Positions 1 through 8,041 of a stretch of DNA of 64,000 bases are shown in pieces. Made by a program: the position numbers and the translations under genes. The stretch comes from Gimesia alba. GTDB lineage: Bacteria > Planctomycetota > Planctomycetia > Planctomycetales > Planctomycetaceae. The number at the start of each line of letters is the position of its first letter. The stretch's first letter is position 1. The notes under the pieces are model-generated. The model saw nothing but the letters and a program-made list of their open reading frames with translations. It did not search any database and had not been told where the DNA came from. The stretch covers positions 558,001-622,000 of the forward strand of contig NZ_CP036269.1 of assembly GCF_007744675.1 (NCBI RefSeq). Direction: 5' to 3'.

Positions 1-346
1 CAGACTGAATGATGGACTGTTTCCAATAGGAATCAAATCGTGATTTCAGCGGGCCTTCCGTGATTGCCGATTCCGAGAGCGAAAAACTCAAAGCCAAAGA
101 AGTGACCACCATAGTTCCCAGCAGGGGAACGGCCCGTTCAATCCCTTTGCATTCAGATCTCAAACCAAAAAATGAAGAATTACTGGCTTTCAATATTTTA
201 GCAGTAATCGCAGGATCTGCTTTGATCGTCTCAATTACTTCCTTAATATCCGTGTCCGGATTTTTTGATAGATCCAACAACCGCACTGCGACAGCTGGTA
301 AGGTTGGTAGTTGATCGGAAGACCAAATTTTTTCAGGCGAAATCAT
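1..346 (-). CDS. HDOD domain signalling protein (3' end off the left edge)
   Basis: Only the first 115 codons lie in the window; the gene continues past position 1. They read as the start of an HDOD domain, a non-catalytic relative of HD phosphohydrolases that works as a scaffold in bacterial signalling. Family landmarks are [12 protein letters not shown] (residues 13-24), [15 protein letters not shown] (44-58) followed by FFG, and IERAVPLLG (69-77). The ATG at 346-344 is the only possible start because an in-frame TAG lies two codons upstream. A modest AAAGG precedes it. The gene follows a CheY-like and a CheX-like gene on the same strand, 142 nt after the former, so it is probably an output or partner of that receiver. 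The remaining domain content cannot be seen. Confidence 0.85.
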   Translation of the reverse strand, partial: MISPEKIWSSDQLPTLPAVAVRLLDLSKNPDTDIKEVIETIKADPAITAKILKASNSSFFGLRSECKGIERAVPLLGTMVVTSLALSFSLSESAITEGPLKSRFDSYWKQSIIQS

Positions 347-488
347 TATCTAAGACCTTTGCGGTAATGCAATTCAATGAAAATACAGTCATTTTCAAGA
401 CTCGAATTTCTCTGAGTGACGCCGCGTTTTTCAAAGCGCATTCAAAGTTAACCAAGGTGGAATCAATTACAGATTATTTGACTTAACT

Positions 489-854
489 TTATGCGTTTGA
501 AGTGACCCAACGCTCCAGTTTGCTTTTCAAACTGTCCGGTGTGAATGGTTTTACCAGATAATCAGAAACACCAGCTTGAATTGCCGTGACCACACGAGCA
601 CGTTCTGCTTCGGTTGTAATCATAATCACGGGAATGTCTTTGTTCCGCTGACGAATCTCTTTCAGGAGTTGCAGACCGTCCATATTTGGCATGTTCCAAT
701 CGCTCAGAACAATATCAAATGTGGAAGCCTGGAATATCTCTAACGCCTGAACTCCATCTTCTGCTTCAGTCACATCTTCGATACCCAGTTTCGACAAACA
801 TCGCTTCTGGATTGTTCTCATTGTTCCTGAGTCATCAACAAGTAATACTTTCAT
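489..854 (-). CDS. Single-domain CheY-like response regulator
   Basis: A 121-residue protein that is only a receiver domain. The phosphorylation pocket is intact: acidic pair D7/D8, phospho-acceptor D52 (in LSDWNMPNMDG), T80 and K102 (in VKPF). It has no DNA-binding or enzymatic output, so signalling must pass through a partner protein. The frame is open further upstream, but the ATG at 854 is preferred: it has AAAGG eight bases upstream and gives the standard CheY length. The gene lies 74 nt after a CheX-like gene and 142 nt before an HDOD gene on the same strand, which suggests one transcript. The neighbouring CheX-like protein is the obvious candidate to dephosphorylate it (inference). Confidence 0.92.
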   Translation of the reverse strand: MKVLLVDDSGTMRTIQKRCLSKLGIEDVTEAEDGVQALEIFQASTFDIVLSDWNMPNMDGLQLLKEIRQRNKDIPVIMITTEAERARVVTAIQAGVSDYLVKPFTPDSLKSKLERWVTSNA

Positions 855-928
855 TGGAATGGCCTTTATCTTTAAGTCAGTAATTCGTTCAAAAACAAGT
901 ATTAGTCTATTAGTCAAACAGGGGCGTT

Positions 929-1417
929 TTAGCGATCAGAAAATCCTGCTTCAATAGTGAAGGTTCCGATTTCCGAATCGAACGCGATACAAATTGGCAC
1001 AACATTCGAAGGATAATGAACAGTGTGCCCTTTTCCGGTAATAATATTGGGAATACTAATAGATGCTTCCAGGTGCTCCAGTTGAGCTTTAGCTGATCCA
1101 GCAATCATATTCGCTAATTCACAAACGGCATCACAGACTTCGTCATTGATTTCATCGGACGAAATCCCAACGAGACGATCTAAAATTCCAATGCCTACAC
1201 TTTTTGATAAACTGAGAACGAGCGTTCCAGCTGCCTTTCCAGAAATCCCAATCACTGCACTTAACTCGTGTTCTGGAAGGTGGTCTGCTTTCAAACTCAA
1301 TCCAGTACGTTTCGGCGTGCAACCCAGCATCATTTCAAAAACAGAGATTGTTGAGCTGATGATTGGATTCACAAATTCTGCAGTGAGCTCCGATTTACCT
1401 GTAGTTGTTGACGTCAT
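929..1417 (-). CDS. CheX-like CheY-P phosphatase
   Basis: A 162-residue protein of the CheC/CheX/FliY phosphatase family, which removes phosphate from CheY-type receivers. The active-site helix fits the family pattern: D96, E100, N103 and G107 in DAVCELANMIAG. In CheX the Glu and Asn are the catalytic pair. There is a single such helix, as in CheX rather than CheC. The ATG at 1417 is preferred over a TTG two codons upstream because AGGAAC sits six bases before it. It heads the minus-strand group followed by a lone receiver and an HDOD protein. No cheA, cheW or receptor gene is in view, so a classic chemotaxis role is not supported here. Confidence 0.88.
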   Translation of the reverse strand: MTSTTTGKSELTAEFVNPIISSTISVFEMMLGCTPKRTGLSLKADHLPEHELSAVIGISGKAAGTLVLSLSKSVGIGILDRLVGISSDEINDEVCDAVCELANMIAGSAKAQLEHLEASISIPNIITGKGHTVHYPSNVVPICIAFDSEIGTFTIEAGFSDR

Positions 1418-2206
1418 TATCAAGTTCCTGTTTCCTGGGAATAATTCAAAATCTATAAATCGATTCTTCTGAGGTATTTCTCGTTCGTCTTGCTGGCTTA
1501 TCGAATTTCAATGTTGAACGGTTGTTTCTGCTCAACTCTTTGATGACTGCCTGACAAATCGTGTGTTTCAATAATTGTTCACTTAGAACATAGATCACGA
1601 AAAATTACATGTGCCAAAATATCAACACGATATTGGAAATAATAATTGTACGGTCCCTAGACCATTTCTGAGTATTCCGACTTTGTCGACTGTACTGGAG
1701 GCCTTGTCCTGCAGAGATACAGTGAAATCCCTCCTAATAATAGCCAGGCAATAGACTAAGACAGATCGATACTGCTACACATAAGTCAGATAAGAGGCCT
1801 TTTGAATGTGGAGCAAAGAGAAACCTGTAGTTTCTGTCTTAAGTTACGTGAAGAGGAAATGAAACAGGATAAAAAGATCCGGATTTCTGCAGTGAGGTGC
1901 TTCACTCATATCGATCGTTTAGATTCGTGAAAGTATTGGTGTGTAAAGGCTTCTACTAAAGAATTCTCTCGATTTGCAGTTGAGTCCATGAATGAAATTC
2001 GTATACGATGTGTGATAAGAATGGCAGGTAGAAAGTCTAACTGATGATTCGTCTGTCTCTTCTTATGATACGAAGAAATCGTATTATCATTTCAATAATA
2101 CTTTATTCATCATTTCTCAGAAGTAAGATCGAGAAACTCGTTCAGTTCTTTCTTCCTACATGCTGATATAATTAAATAGCTGCCGTGTTATCTAGCAAAA
2201 GCGCAA
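1418..2206. other. 789-nt intergenic region between signalling genes
   Basis: This AT-rich stretch separates the minus-strand CheX/CheY/HDOD group from the plus-strand DHp-like/NarL pair, so it should hold divergent promoters. I see no convincing gene, tRNA or repeat. A short stem (TACGA/TCGTA, loop of five) near 2070-2082 and the palindrome GGTCCCTAGACC near 1650 are the only symmetrical elements noticed. The length is large compared with most gaps here. Confidence 0.5.
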
Positions 2207-2467
2207 ATGCCAATGGCACAATCATTTCAACAAGATCACTTTGAGTTCGCTCAAGATGTCCGTACTACATGTCATCGATTGAATAACTTCTTGACCATTT
2301 TACAGTGTCAACACGATTGCCTTGGGGCATTGCCCTCCAAGAATATTGAGTCAGAGTTAGCTGGCATATTAAAAGAATTAGATCCATTAGTTGAATCCGT
2401 TACGAGTGACGTACATGAACTCTCTAAGAAATGCAGAGAGATATTGGAAGGGGCTAATAATAAATAG
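2207..2467 (+). CDS. Small histidine-kinase DHp-like helical hairpin protein
   Basis: An 86-residue protein that appears to be one helical hairpin. Helix 1 carries CHRLNNFLTIL (residues 22-32), which resembles the phospho-acceptor box of hybrid histidine kinases (usually H-D/R-x-N-N-x-L-T), with H23, N26 and N27. The second helix spans roughly residues 46-80. No ATP-binding domain, sensor or membrane segment follows. The start could be the ATG at 2207 or the one at 2213; neither has a strong ribosome site. It ends 78 nt before a NarL-type regulator on the same strand, which supports a phosphorelay or dimeric docking role. This is inference from the motif; the helix pattern also fits a generic coiled coil. 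Confidence 0.65.
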   Translation: MPMAQSFQQDHFEFAQDVRTTCHRLNNFLTILQCQHDCLGALPSKNIESELAGILKELDPLVESVTSDVHELSKKCREILEGANNK

Positions 2468-2545
2468 ACAATGGTGGAAAGTAGATTGAACCATTAGTTA
2501 ATTGATATCTATAATTTCTAGCACTTATTTTTTCCGGGGGCCAGC

Positions 2546-3211
2546 ATGCTTACTTCAACAGATACAATCCGCGTCGTTTTAGTCGATGACCACTTGATGC
2601 TCGTTGATTCATTGGTGACACGATTTCAACGAGACTCAGATATTGAAGTCGTCGGGACGGCGACTAATGCCGATGATGGTCTGGCTCTGATTCTTGAAAC
2701 GGAACCGGATGTTGTGATTTTGGATGTTGAGTTGCCAGGACGCGGTTCGTTTGATATTGGCGAAGAAATTTCATCCCGCTTGAAGAACACCAAAATGATT
2801 TTTCTTACCGGTTATCTCTCCGATATCTTTATTGAATTGGCGCTCAGGGTAAATGCGGTCGGTTATTTGTTGAAGGGTGAGCCAATTGAATCTTTGATTC
2901 ACGCCATCAAAAAAGCGGCTCGGGGTGAATATTGTTTTTCGCAATCCGTTCAGGAACGGTTGATTTTCGATCATAAAAAGAATCGGTATTCGATCCAATC
3001 AGAAAGTATGTTGGCATCACTGACCTCTCGGCAAATCGAAGTGCTTCGGCATCTGGCACGGGGGAAGAGTGTCAAAGAAGTCGCACGCTCTATGCATCTT
3101 TCTGAAAAATCAATCGACAGTCACAAATACCGAATCATGCACAAGCTGGGAATTCATGATCGCGTTGAACTTGCTCGCTATTCGATTCGCGAAGGATTGA
3201 CTCTTCCTTAA
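2546..3211 (+). CDS. NarL/FixJ-family response regulator
   Basis: A 221-residue transcription regulator. The receiver (about 8-125) has D14/D15, phospho-acceptor D60 (in VVILDVELPG), T88 and K110. The LuxR-type helix-turn-helix covers about 158-215 (TSRQIEVLRHLARGKSVKEVA, then a recognition helix around SEKSIDSHKYRIMHKL). A GGGGG stretch lies just upstream of the ATG. The regulator follows the DHp-like small protein by 78 nt and probably shares its transcript. Its cognate kinase is not in the window. Target genes cannot be told from the sequence. Confidence 0.93.
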   Translation: MLTSTDTIRVVLVDDHLMLVDSLVTRFQRDSDIEVVGTATNADDGLALILETEPDVVILDVELPGRGSFDIGEEISSRLKNTKMIFLTGYLSDIFIELALRVNAVGYLLKGEPIESLIHAIKKAARGEYCFSQSVQERLIFDHKKNRYSIQSESMLASLTSRQIEVLRHLARGKSVKEVARSMHLSEKSIDSHKYRIMHKLGIHDRVELARYSIREGLTLP

Positions 3212-3227
3212 ACAGGAGCTGTTTTTT
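3210..3227 (+). terminator. Short terminator-like hairpin after the NarL gene
   Basis: AAACAG/CTGTTT forms a 6-bp stem with a 3-base loop, and the stem runs into a six-T tract. It sits at the stop codon of the response regulator. The stem is short, so termination may be inefficient. Confidence 0.4.
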
Positions 3228-3232
3228 GATAC

Positions 3233-4186
3233 TCAGGAGTCAATCGGACCACGTTTTTGAATCAGACGATTGATTGACTCCGTTTGCGAGTCCGATAGTT
3301 CAAAGTTCATGGTTTCCGCATTTTCGATAATCTGCTCAGGGCGCTTAGCGCCACATAACGCACACGTAATTCCTGTCTGCTGAATCGTCCAGCGTATGAC
3401 AACCTGAGCTACCGTATGATTCAAGTCTCTTGCCAACATTCGTAACTCATCCAGAAAGTTCTGGTTTTTTTCCCATTCTTCGCCATGAAACATGGGATAC
3501 TTTTGCCGTCCATCTTCGGGGGCGAATTGATGATCGCGGGAAAGTTTGCCGGCCAGTAATCCTTTCATCAGCGGCCAATAAACCATCACAGAGACCTGAT
3601 TCTCAATGCACCAGGGGAGACGATCTAGTTCAATCTCACGCTGCAGCATATTATACCGTGGTTGATACGCTGAGATCGGGCAGACAGCAGCGAACTCTTG
3701 TAGTTGTTCCAGAGTAAAATTTGAGACGCCGACCGAAAGTATTTTTCCGGCCTCCAGCAGTTCTTTAAACGCCCCCGCTGATTCACTGACAGGAATTTCG
3801 GGGTCAGGTCCGTGTAAATAATAGAGCTCTACCCTGTCTGTATTCAGACGCGACAGACTTTCATCGCATTCCTGTTTGATTCTGGCGGGTGAGGCATTGC
3901 GAACCTGTTTCCTGTCGGACCAGTGAATGCCACCCTTTGTGGCAATCACAATTTGATCTCGTTTTTCTCCCAGAGCTTTCGCGATCAGACGCTCACTTTC
4001 TCCCTCATAACCGTAGCAATAGGCGGTATCGAAAAAGTTGATGCCTGATTCAAAAGCTGCATTCAAGGTCGCCAGGCTTGCCTCTTCAGTTACATCAACA
4101 CTCGTAACGCCGGAAATCGGCCAGCAGCCCATCGCGATGGGGGTCACTTGAATATTTGTATTTCCAATAGTTCGCAAGGCAGTCAT
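3233..4186 (-). CDS. Aldo/keto reductase
   Basis: A 317-residue NAD(P)H-dependent oxidoreductase of the aldo/keto reductase superfamily. The catalytic tetrad is complete: D53 and Y58 (in FFDTAYCYG), K84 (ATKGG) and H125 (YYLHGPDP). The length is normal. AGGAA lies eight bases before the ATG at 4186. It converges on the NarL gene and diverges from the SRAP gene, with no partner enzyme to indicate the substrate. Family members reduce or oxidise a wide range of carbonyls and sugars, so specificity is not assigned. Confidence 0.93.
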   Translation of the reverse strand: MTALRTIGNTNIQVTPIAMGCWPISGVTSVDVTEEASLATLNAAFESGINFFDTAYCYGYEGESERLIAKALGEKRDQIVIATKGGIHWSDRKQVRNASPARIKQECDESLSRLNTDRVELYYLHGPDPEIPVSESAGAFKELLEAGKILSVGVSNFTLEQLQEFAAVCPISAYQPRYNMLQREIELDRLPWCIENQVSVMVYWPLMKGLLAGKLSRDHQFAPEDGRQKYPMFHGEEWEKNQNFLDELRMLARDLNHTVAQVVIRWTIQQTGITCALCGAKRPEQIIENAETMNFELSDSQTESINRLIQKRGPIDS

Positions 4187-4335
4187 GGCATCAGTTCCTG
4201 TAGGAGATTATAGAGTAGCGTCATGTCTTGTAGTGGATGAATGGAGATTCAGCCCAGAACGAGCTATGATAGTGTACCGTTGGCTTAGAGAACATCATAT
4301 TGTTTGCACGAAACAAGTGAAGGCGAATCGAGATT

Positions 4336-5022
4336 ATGTGTGCACGGTTTTTCTTATTTTCACCTGACGAAGAGATCATGAAATTATTTCACATGGTCAA
4401 TTTTCCGCGAATCTCTCCCCGTTTCAACATTGCACCTTCTCAGCCAGTGCTGGCAATGACCAGAGGCCAGGACGGTTTTAACGTGAACCATTTTCAATGG
4501 GGGCTGATTCCCAGCTGGATGAAAGATCCTGCGCCGGGGCAGGCAATGATTAACGCCCGCTCAGAAACGGCGTCCTCTAAGCCGGCATTCAAGAATGCAT
4601 TTCGCTATCGCAGGTGCCTGATTCCCGCTAACGGATTTTATGAATGGAAGAGTGCCGGGAATCGTTCGAAGCAAGCGATGTGTGTCCGAATCAATGAGGC
4701 ACCTCTGTTTGCGATGGCAGGGATCTGGGAGCAGTGGCACAGCCCTGACGGAACAGAGCTGGAAACCTGCTCTGTATTGACGACGGCCGCCAATGCGCTG
4801 TTGGAATCCATTCACCCCCGCATGCCCGTGATTCTGCGCCCGGAACAATATGAGCGTTGGCTGAGTGCGGATACCACTCCCATTCCTCAGTTGGAGCGGT
4901 TACTTCAGACCTATCCCGCAGAGGAGATGCAGGTTTTTCCTGTCAGCTCCCATGTGAATAAAGTTGCCCATGATTCCCCGGAATGCATCGCGCCAATTCA
5001 GGAACAGAAAACGCTGTTTTAG
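4336..5022 (+). CDS. SRAP-domain abasic-site DNA-protein crosslinking protein (YedK/HMCES family)
   Basis: A 228-residue SRAP protein. The family covalently traps abasic sites in single-stranded DNA through the alpha-amino group and thiol of Cys2 exposed after Met removal. Here the N-terminus is MCAR (most family members have MCGR), which also fixes the start at 4336. Other active-site residues are present: N31 in NIAPSQ, E103 in NGFYEWK and H160 in IHPRMPVIL. A Cys2-dependent self-crosslinking role is therefore well supported. The stop codon overlaps the stop of the convergent HAD phosphatase gene by 4 nt. No SOS-type operator was recognised upstream. Confidence 0.93.
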   Translation: MCARFFLFSPDEEIMKLFHMVNFPRISPRFNIAPSQPVLAMTRGQDGFNVNHFQWGLIPSWMKDPAPGQAMINARSETASSKPAFKNAFRYRRCLIPANGFYEWKSAGNRSKQAMCVRINEAPLFAMAGIWEQWHSPDGTELETCSVLTTAANALLESIHPRMPVILRPEQYERWLSADTTPIPQLERLLQTYPAEEMQVFPVSSHVNKVAHDSPECIAPIQEQKTLF

Positions 5023-5714
5023 TCAGCTGTTTCGGGGGCCGCGAAGAGTGAGAGAAGGGGTTCGATTTCTTCGAAATGCTCAAACAGGTAGTCTGGTTCA
5101 CATGCGCGGAGTTCTTCCAGCGGGTAAACACCGGTCGCGACGGCAATCACTTTGGCGCCAATCGCCCGCGCACAGTAAATATCGCTGGGCGTATCTCCAA
5201 TCACCCAGATCGAAGTTTCTGTCAATGACTCGGAGGTGTGGCGTTGTTGGATCTGTTTGATTGCCTCGTGTGCCACGTCATTTCGATCGGCGTGATGATC
5301 TCCATACGCACCGAATTCAAAGAAGTGATTCAGGTCGTAGTGTTCCAGCTTCTGACGGGCACCATGTTCAAAATTGCCGGTCAGTAGACCGAGGTCGATG
5401 TGCGTGTGCTGGGACAGTTGTTCCAGGATCGGTTTGATGCCCGGCAAGACGCGGCCTTGCCGTTCTTTCAGTTTTTCGGCAAGCAGTTTGAGATAGGCGG
5501 ATTCAAAGCGTTGCCGATTCTGGCTGGTATTCGGAATGCCAAAGTATTCGAAGAGATCCACCATGATGGCATGGTCCGTTCGCCCGGCTGTCGGAATGCC
5601 TTCCACGGGCGCAGAAACCTGAAATTCTTCTTCCAGCATATGCAGGATCGATCGTTGTCCGGCACCACCGGTATCGATCAATGTGCCATCAATATCAAAC
5701 AGACAAATATGCAT
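5019..5714 (-). CDS. HAD-superfamily hydrolase (phosphoglycolate phosphatase-like)
   Basis: A 231-residue HAD phosphatase. Motif I is FDIDGTLID with nucleophile D7 and general acid D9; motif II is LLTGN around residue 117; motif IV is GDTPSDI near residue 177. A helical cap lies between motifs I and II, as in the Gph/beta-phosphoglucomutase group. The ATG at 5714 is chosen over a TTG six codons earlier. It follows the ExeA-like ATPase gene by 50 nt on the same strand and could be co-transcribed. The substrate is unknown; a small phosphorylated metabolite is usual for this family. Confidence 0.88.
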   Translation of the reverse strand: MHICLFDIDGTLIDTGGAGQRSILHMLEEEFQVSAPVEGIPTAGRTDHAIMVDLFEYFGIPNTSQNRQRFESAYLKLLAEKLKERQGRVLPGIKPILEQLSQHTHIDLGLLTGNFEHGARQKLEHYDLNHFFEFGAYGDHHADRNDVAHEAIKQIQQRHTSESLTETSIWVIGDTPSDIYCARAIGAKVIAVATGVYPLEELRACEPDYLFEHFEEIEPLLSLFAAPETAD

Positions 5715-5764
5715 TTTCCGCCAGTGATTCAAAAGTGATGAAAGTGGTTGTTGTCACCACTATT

Positions 5765-6601
5765 CTATACACCATGCATGACTTCGGAAATGCGGTTTGT
5801 TGTATGGGACGTGCCTTTTATTTCAAATCCTGCTCTGGTGATCACATCTGAGTCAATTTCCTGCAGGTTTTGTTCGTATCCCGCCAACAAGGCCAGATCA
5901 CAGATTTGATTGATATTCTCTGGTATTCCTTCGGTCGCTTTTTGAATTTCTCGAAATGCGTCAGCCGTGAAAGGGGATTTGGAACAACCCGAACAATTCA
6001 GGCGATACCTGATATAATTTTCTGTTGTTTCCTGATCAAATGGTCCGAGTTCAATCGCCAAGTCTGAGAATTGAGAGACAGCTGCCGCTTCCCCGGAATT
6101 CAGATTCTCTAATGCCGTCACGATTGTTAATGAAGGAAATCGTTGATTTCCGGTGTGCAGCAAGCGTTCAATTGATTTCAGACATTCGGCGCGGCTCTGA
6201 TCAACATGGTCCAGAAGCAGAATCAAGCGGCCCTGCGTCAGTTGCAGTCCCATCAGGTAATCAGTCAATTGTCGCCAGAGCTGAGGCAACTGAGTGGTAT
6301 ATGCGGGTCCCAGGCGTAATTGCGCACAGAGCTGCCAGAGGAATTCTTCTTCTCCCAGGCCGAATAGATCAATCGATTCACACTGATAGGGGCTTCTTTT
6401 CAGGATCGTCTCGAAAACCTTGAGTGTAAACGACTTGCCCGTTCCTTCAGGGCCTGTGAACACGGCGCATTTCTTTTGCTCTTCTGCCACAAACAATAAG
6501 CGGGCCAGCGCTTCCTCGTGGAATTCACTTTCAAAAAAGTATTCCAGATCCAATTGTTGGTCGAACGGTGCTTGTGACAAATTCCAGAAATCGCAATACA
6601 T
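5765..6601 (-). CDS. ExeA/GspA-like AAA ATPase
   Basis: A 278-residue P-loop ATPase of the ExeA/TniB-like group. The N-terminus MYCDFWNLSQAPFDQQ matches the family opening, which supports the ATG at 6601 although another ATG 30 codons upstream is in frame. Walker A is GPEGTGKS (50-57), Walker B is LILLLDHVDQ ending near residue 135, and a winged-helix-like region follows. Family members help assemble type II secretion complexes or act in transposition. No transposase or gsp gene is nearby and there is no peptidoglycan-binding tail, so the role is open. It precedes the HAD gene in the same direction. Confidence 0.82.
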   Translation of the reverse strand: MYCDFWNLSQAPFDQQLDLEYFFESEFHEEALARLLFVAEEQKKCAVFTGPEGTGKSFTLKVFETILKRSPYQCESIDLFGLGEEEFLWQLCAQLRLGPAYTTQLPQLWRQLTDYLMGLQLTQGRLILLLDHVDQSRAECLKSIERLLHTGNQRFPSLTIVTALENLNSGEAAAVSQFSDLAIELGPFDQETTENYIRYRLNCSGCSKSPFTADAFREIQKATEGIPENINQICDLALLAGYEQNLQEIDSDVITRAGFEIKGTSHTTNRISEVMHGV

Positions 6602-6859
6602 GATTCGCTTTTGACCTGTTGTCTTTTGAGTTAGAACCGATGTGTTCAGATTCTCTGCTCCTTGCAGAAAGCACACGGAGCGAGATACCATCCATCAATG
6701 GGGAGCATCGTGCCAAAGTATTGGTGACAACCATCTTCTGGACTCGAAACTCCCCTTATTGTTAAAATCGGTCTTTCGGTGTCATCGGCATGACCGAACC
6801 CCGTCCGTCTGTTCTTTTTTTCCTCAACTTACGTATTTTGAAGAGCTTGAAATAATTTT

Positions 6860-7591
6860 ATGCCCCACCGATTTTACGTTGAAGGTTCTTTTGCCCCGGA
6901 TTTTCTCCTTATAGAAGGTAGTGAAGCGCACCATTTTCTGCACGTTTTACGACTGCGGGTCGGTGATTCTGTGGAAGTCTTTAATGGGACGGGGGCGGAA
7001 GCAGACGCGGTGATTACGAACACGACGCGAAAAACGGTTGAAGTCAAAGTCACCGCGCGACGCGAATCGCAGGCAAATTCCCAGATACCAGTGATATTAG
7101 CGACCGCAGTTCCCAAGGGAGACCGCTTTCGCTGGCTGGTAGAGAAGGCGACGGAATTGGGCGTCAGCAGGCTGGTGCCTTTGATCACGGAACGTAGTAG
7201 TGTTGATCCAGGCGAGAATCGATTGAAAAAATTACAACAAACGATCGTCGCTGCCGCGAAACAATCGGGCCAGACGCGGCTGATGGATTTGGCTCCGCTA
7301 CAGAAATGGGATGAGTTTCTGGAAGAAGTCAGCCAGACCGGTCATCGTATATTGATTGCAGACCCATCTGGTAGCCCGTTAGATTTGTTAAACTCCACTT
7401 TGATAGATGCAGCCACGAGTTCCGTGATTCTATTGATCGGACCAGAAGGAGGCTTTTCTTCTGAAGAACTTCAGGCCGCGTTGGATCGAGGGGCGTCACC
7501 GGTCAAACTGGGTGAGGCCATTTTACGAATTGAAACCGCTGCGATTTTATTCGCCGGGTTGGTGCGCCTCACCACCATGCAAACAGAGTAA
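6860..7591 (+). CDS. rsmE: 16S rRNA (uracil1498-N3)-methyltransferase
   Basis: A 243-residue RsmE, which methylates N3 of U1498 in 16S rRNA using S-adenosylmethionine. The N-terminal PUA-like domain starts MPHRFYVEG, with HHFLHVLRLRVGD at about 24-36. The C-terminal SPOUT knot is marked by LIGPEGGFSSEE near 192-203 and LGEAILRIETA near 216-226. The length is typical. It is divergent from the ExeA-like gene and convergent with a small membrane protein gene. Confidence 0.96.
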   Translation: MPHRFYVEGSFAPDFLLIEGSEAHHFLHVLRLRVGDSVEVFNGTGAEADAVITNTTRKTVEVKVTARRESQANSQIPVILATAVPKGDRFRWLVEKATELGVSRLVPLITERSSVDPGENRLKKLQQTIVAAAKQSGQTRLMDLAPLQKWDEFLEEVSQTGHRILIADPSGSPLDLLNSTLIDAATSSVILLIGPEGGFSSEELQAALDRGASPVKLGEAILRIETAAILFAGLVRLTTMQTE

Positions 7592-7615
7592 TCCTGGTCT
7601 ACAGGCTGCATCAGG

Positions 7616-7996
7616 TCATTGAAACATGTGCCCTGAGCGGAGAAATAGCACAAAACTGTAAATCACGACGCCAGCAACAATCAAAGAACCAAAGTTGAGC
7701 AGATTACGACCCGTCGTCATTTTTTTTCTGGCAACAATTTGTGCGATCACGGTGACAACTGCAACCAGGGCGAACTTAAAGTACACCATGCCTTTGATAC
7801 CCCAGCGCGCGATAAAAAAGTTGGCAAGCTGGTTGGATTCTCTGAAGCCACCTGTCACCAGCAGTAGATAGGTCATGAACACGTCTAACGCATTGACCAG
7901 AATAAAGACACAGGTCTCTCGTTCCAGAGGCAATTGATGGCTCCAGAACGAGCGTCCTTTTTCCTGTTCAGGGGGTTCAGGCTGAGCTTCTTCCAT
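7616..7996 (-). CDS. Small three-helix membrane protein (DUF5658-like)
   Basis: A 126-residue integral membrane protein. A charged cytosolic N-terminus of about 28 residues is followed by three predicted membrane helices: VFILVNALDVFMTYLLL, VYFKFALVAVVTVIAQI and FGSLIVAGVVIYSFVLF. The pattern N-A-L-D...T...G...E-S-N then a conserved Lys in helix 2 resembles DUF5658, a family without assigned function. It lies 45 nt downstream of the Tat-signal TIM-barrel gene on the same strand. Function is not assigned. Confidence 0.78.
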   Translation of the reverse strand: MEEAQPEPPEQEKGRSFWSHQLPLERETCVFILVNALDVFMTYLLLVTGGFRESNQLANFFIARWGIKGMVYFKFALVAVVTVIAQIVARKKMTTGRNLLNFGSLIVAGVVIYSFVLFLRSGHMFQ

Positions 7997-8041
7997 GATC
8001 GTCTCTTACTAAACGGTAACTGAAATTGAAAACAGAGTGCC

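Noticed and set aside
60-314. A plus-strand open frame of 84 codons at the left edge
   Set aside because: It is antisense to the HDOD domain gene, which has clear family motifs.
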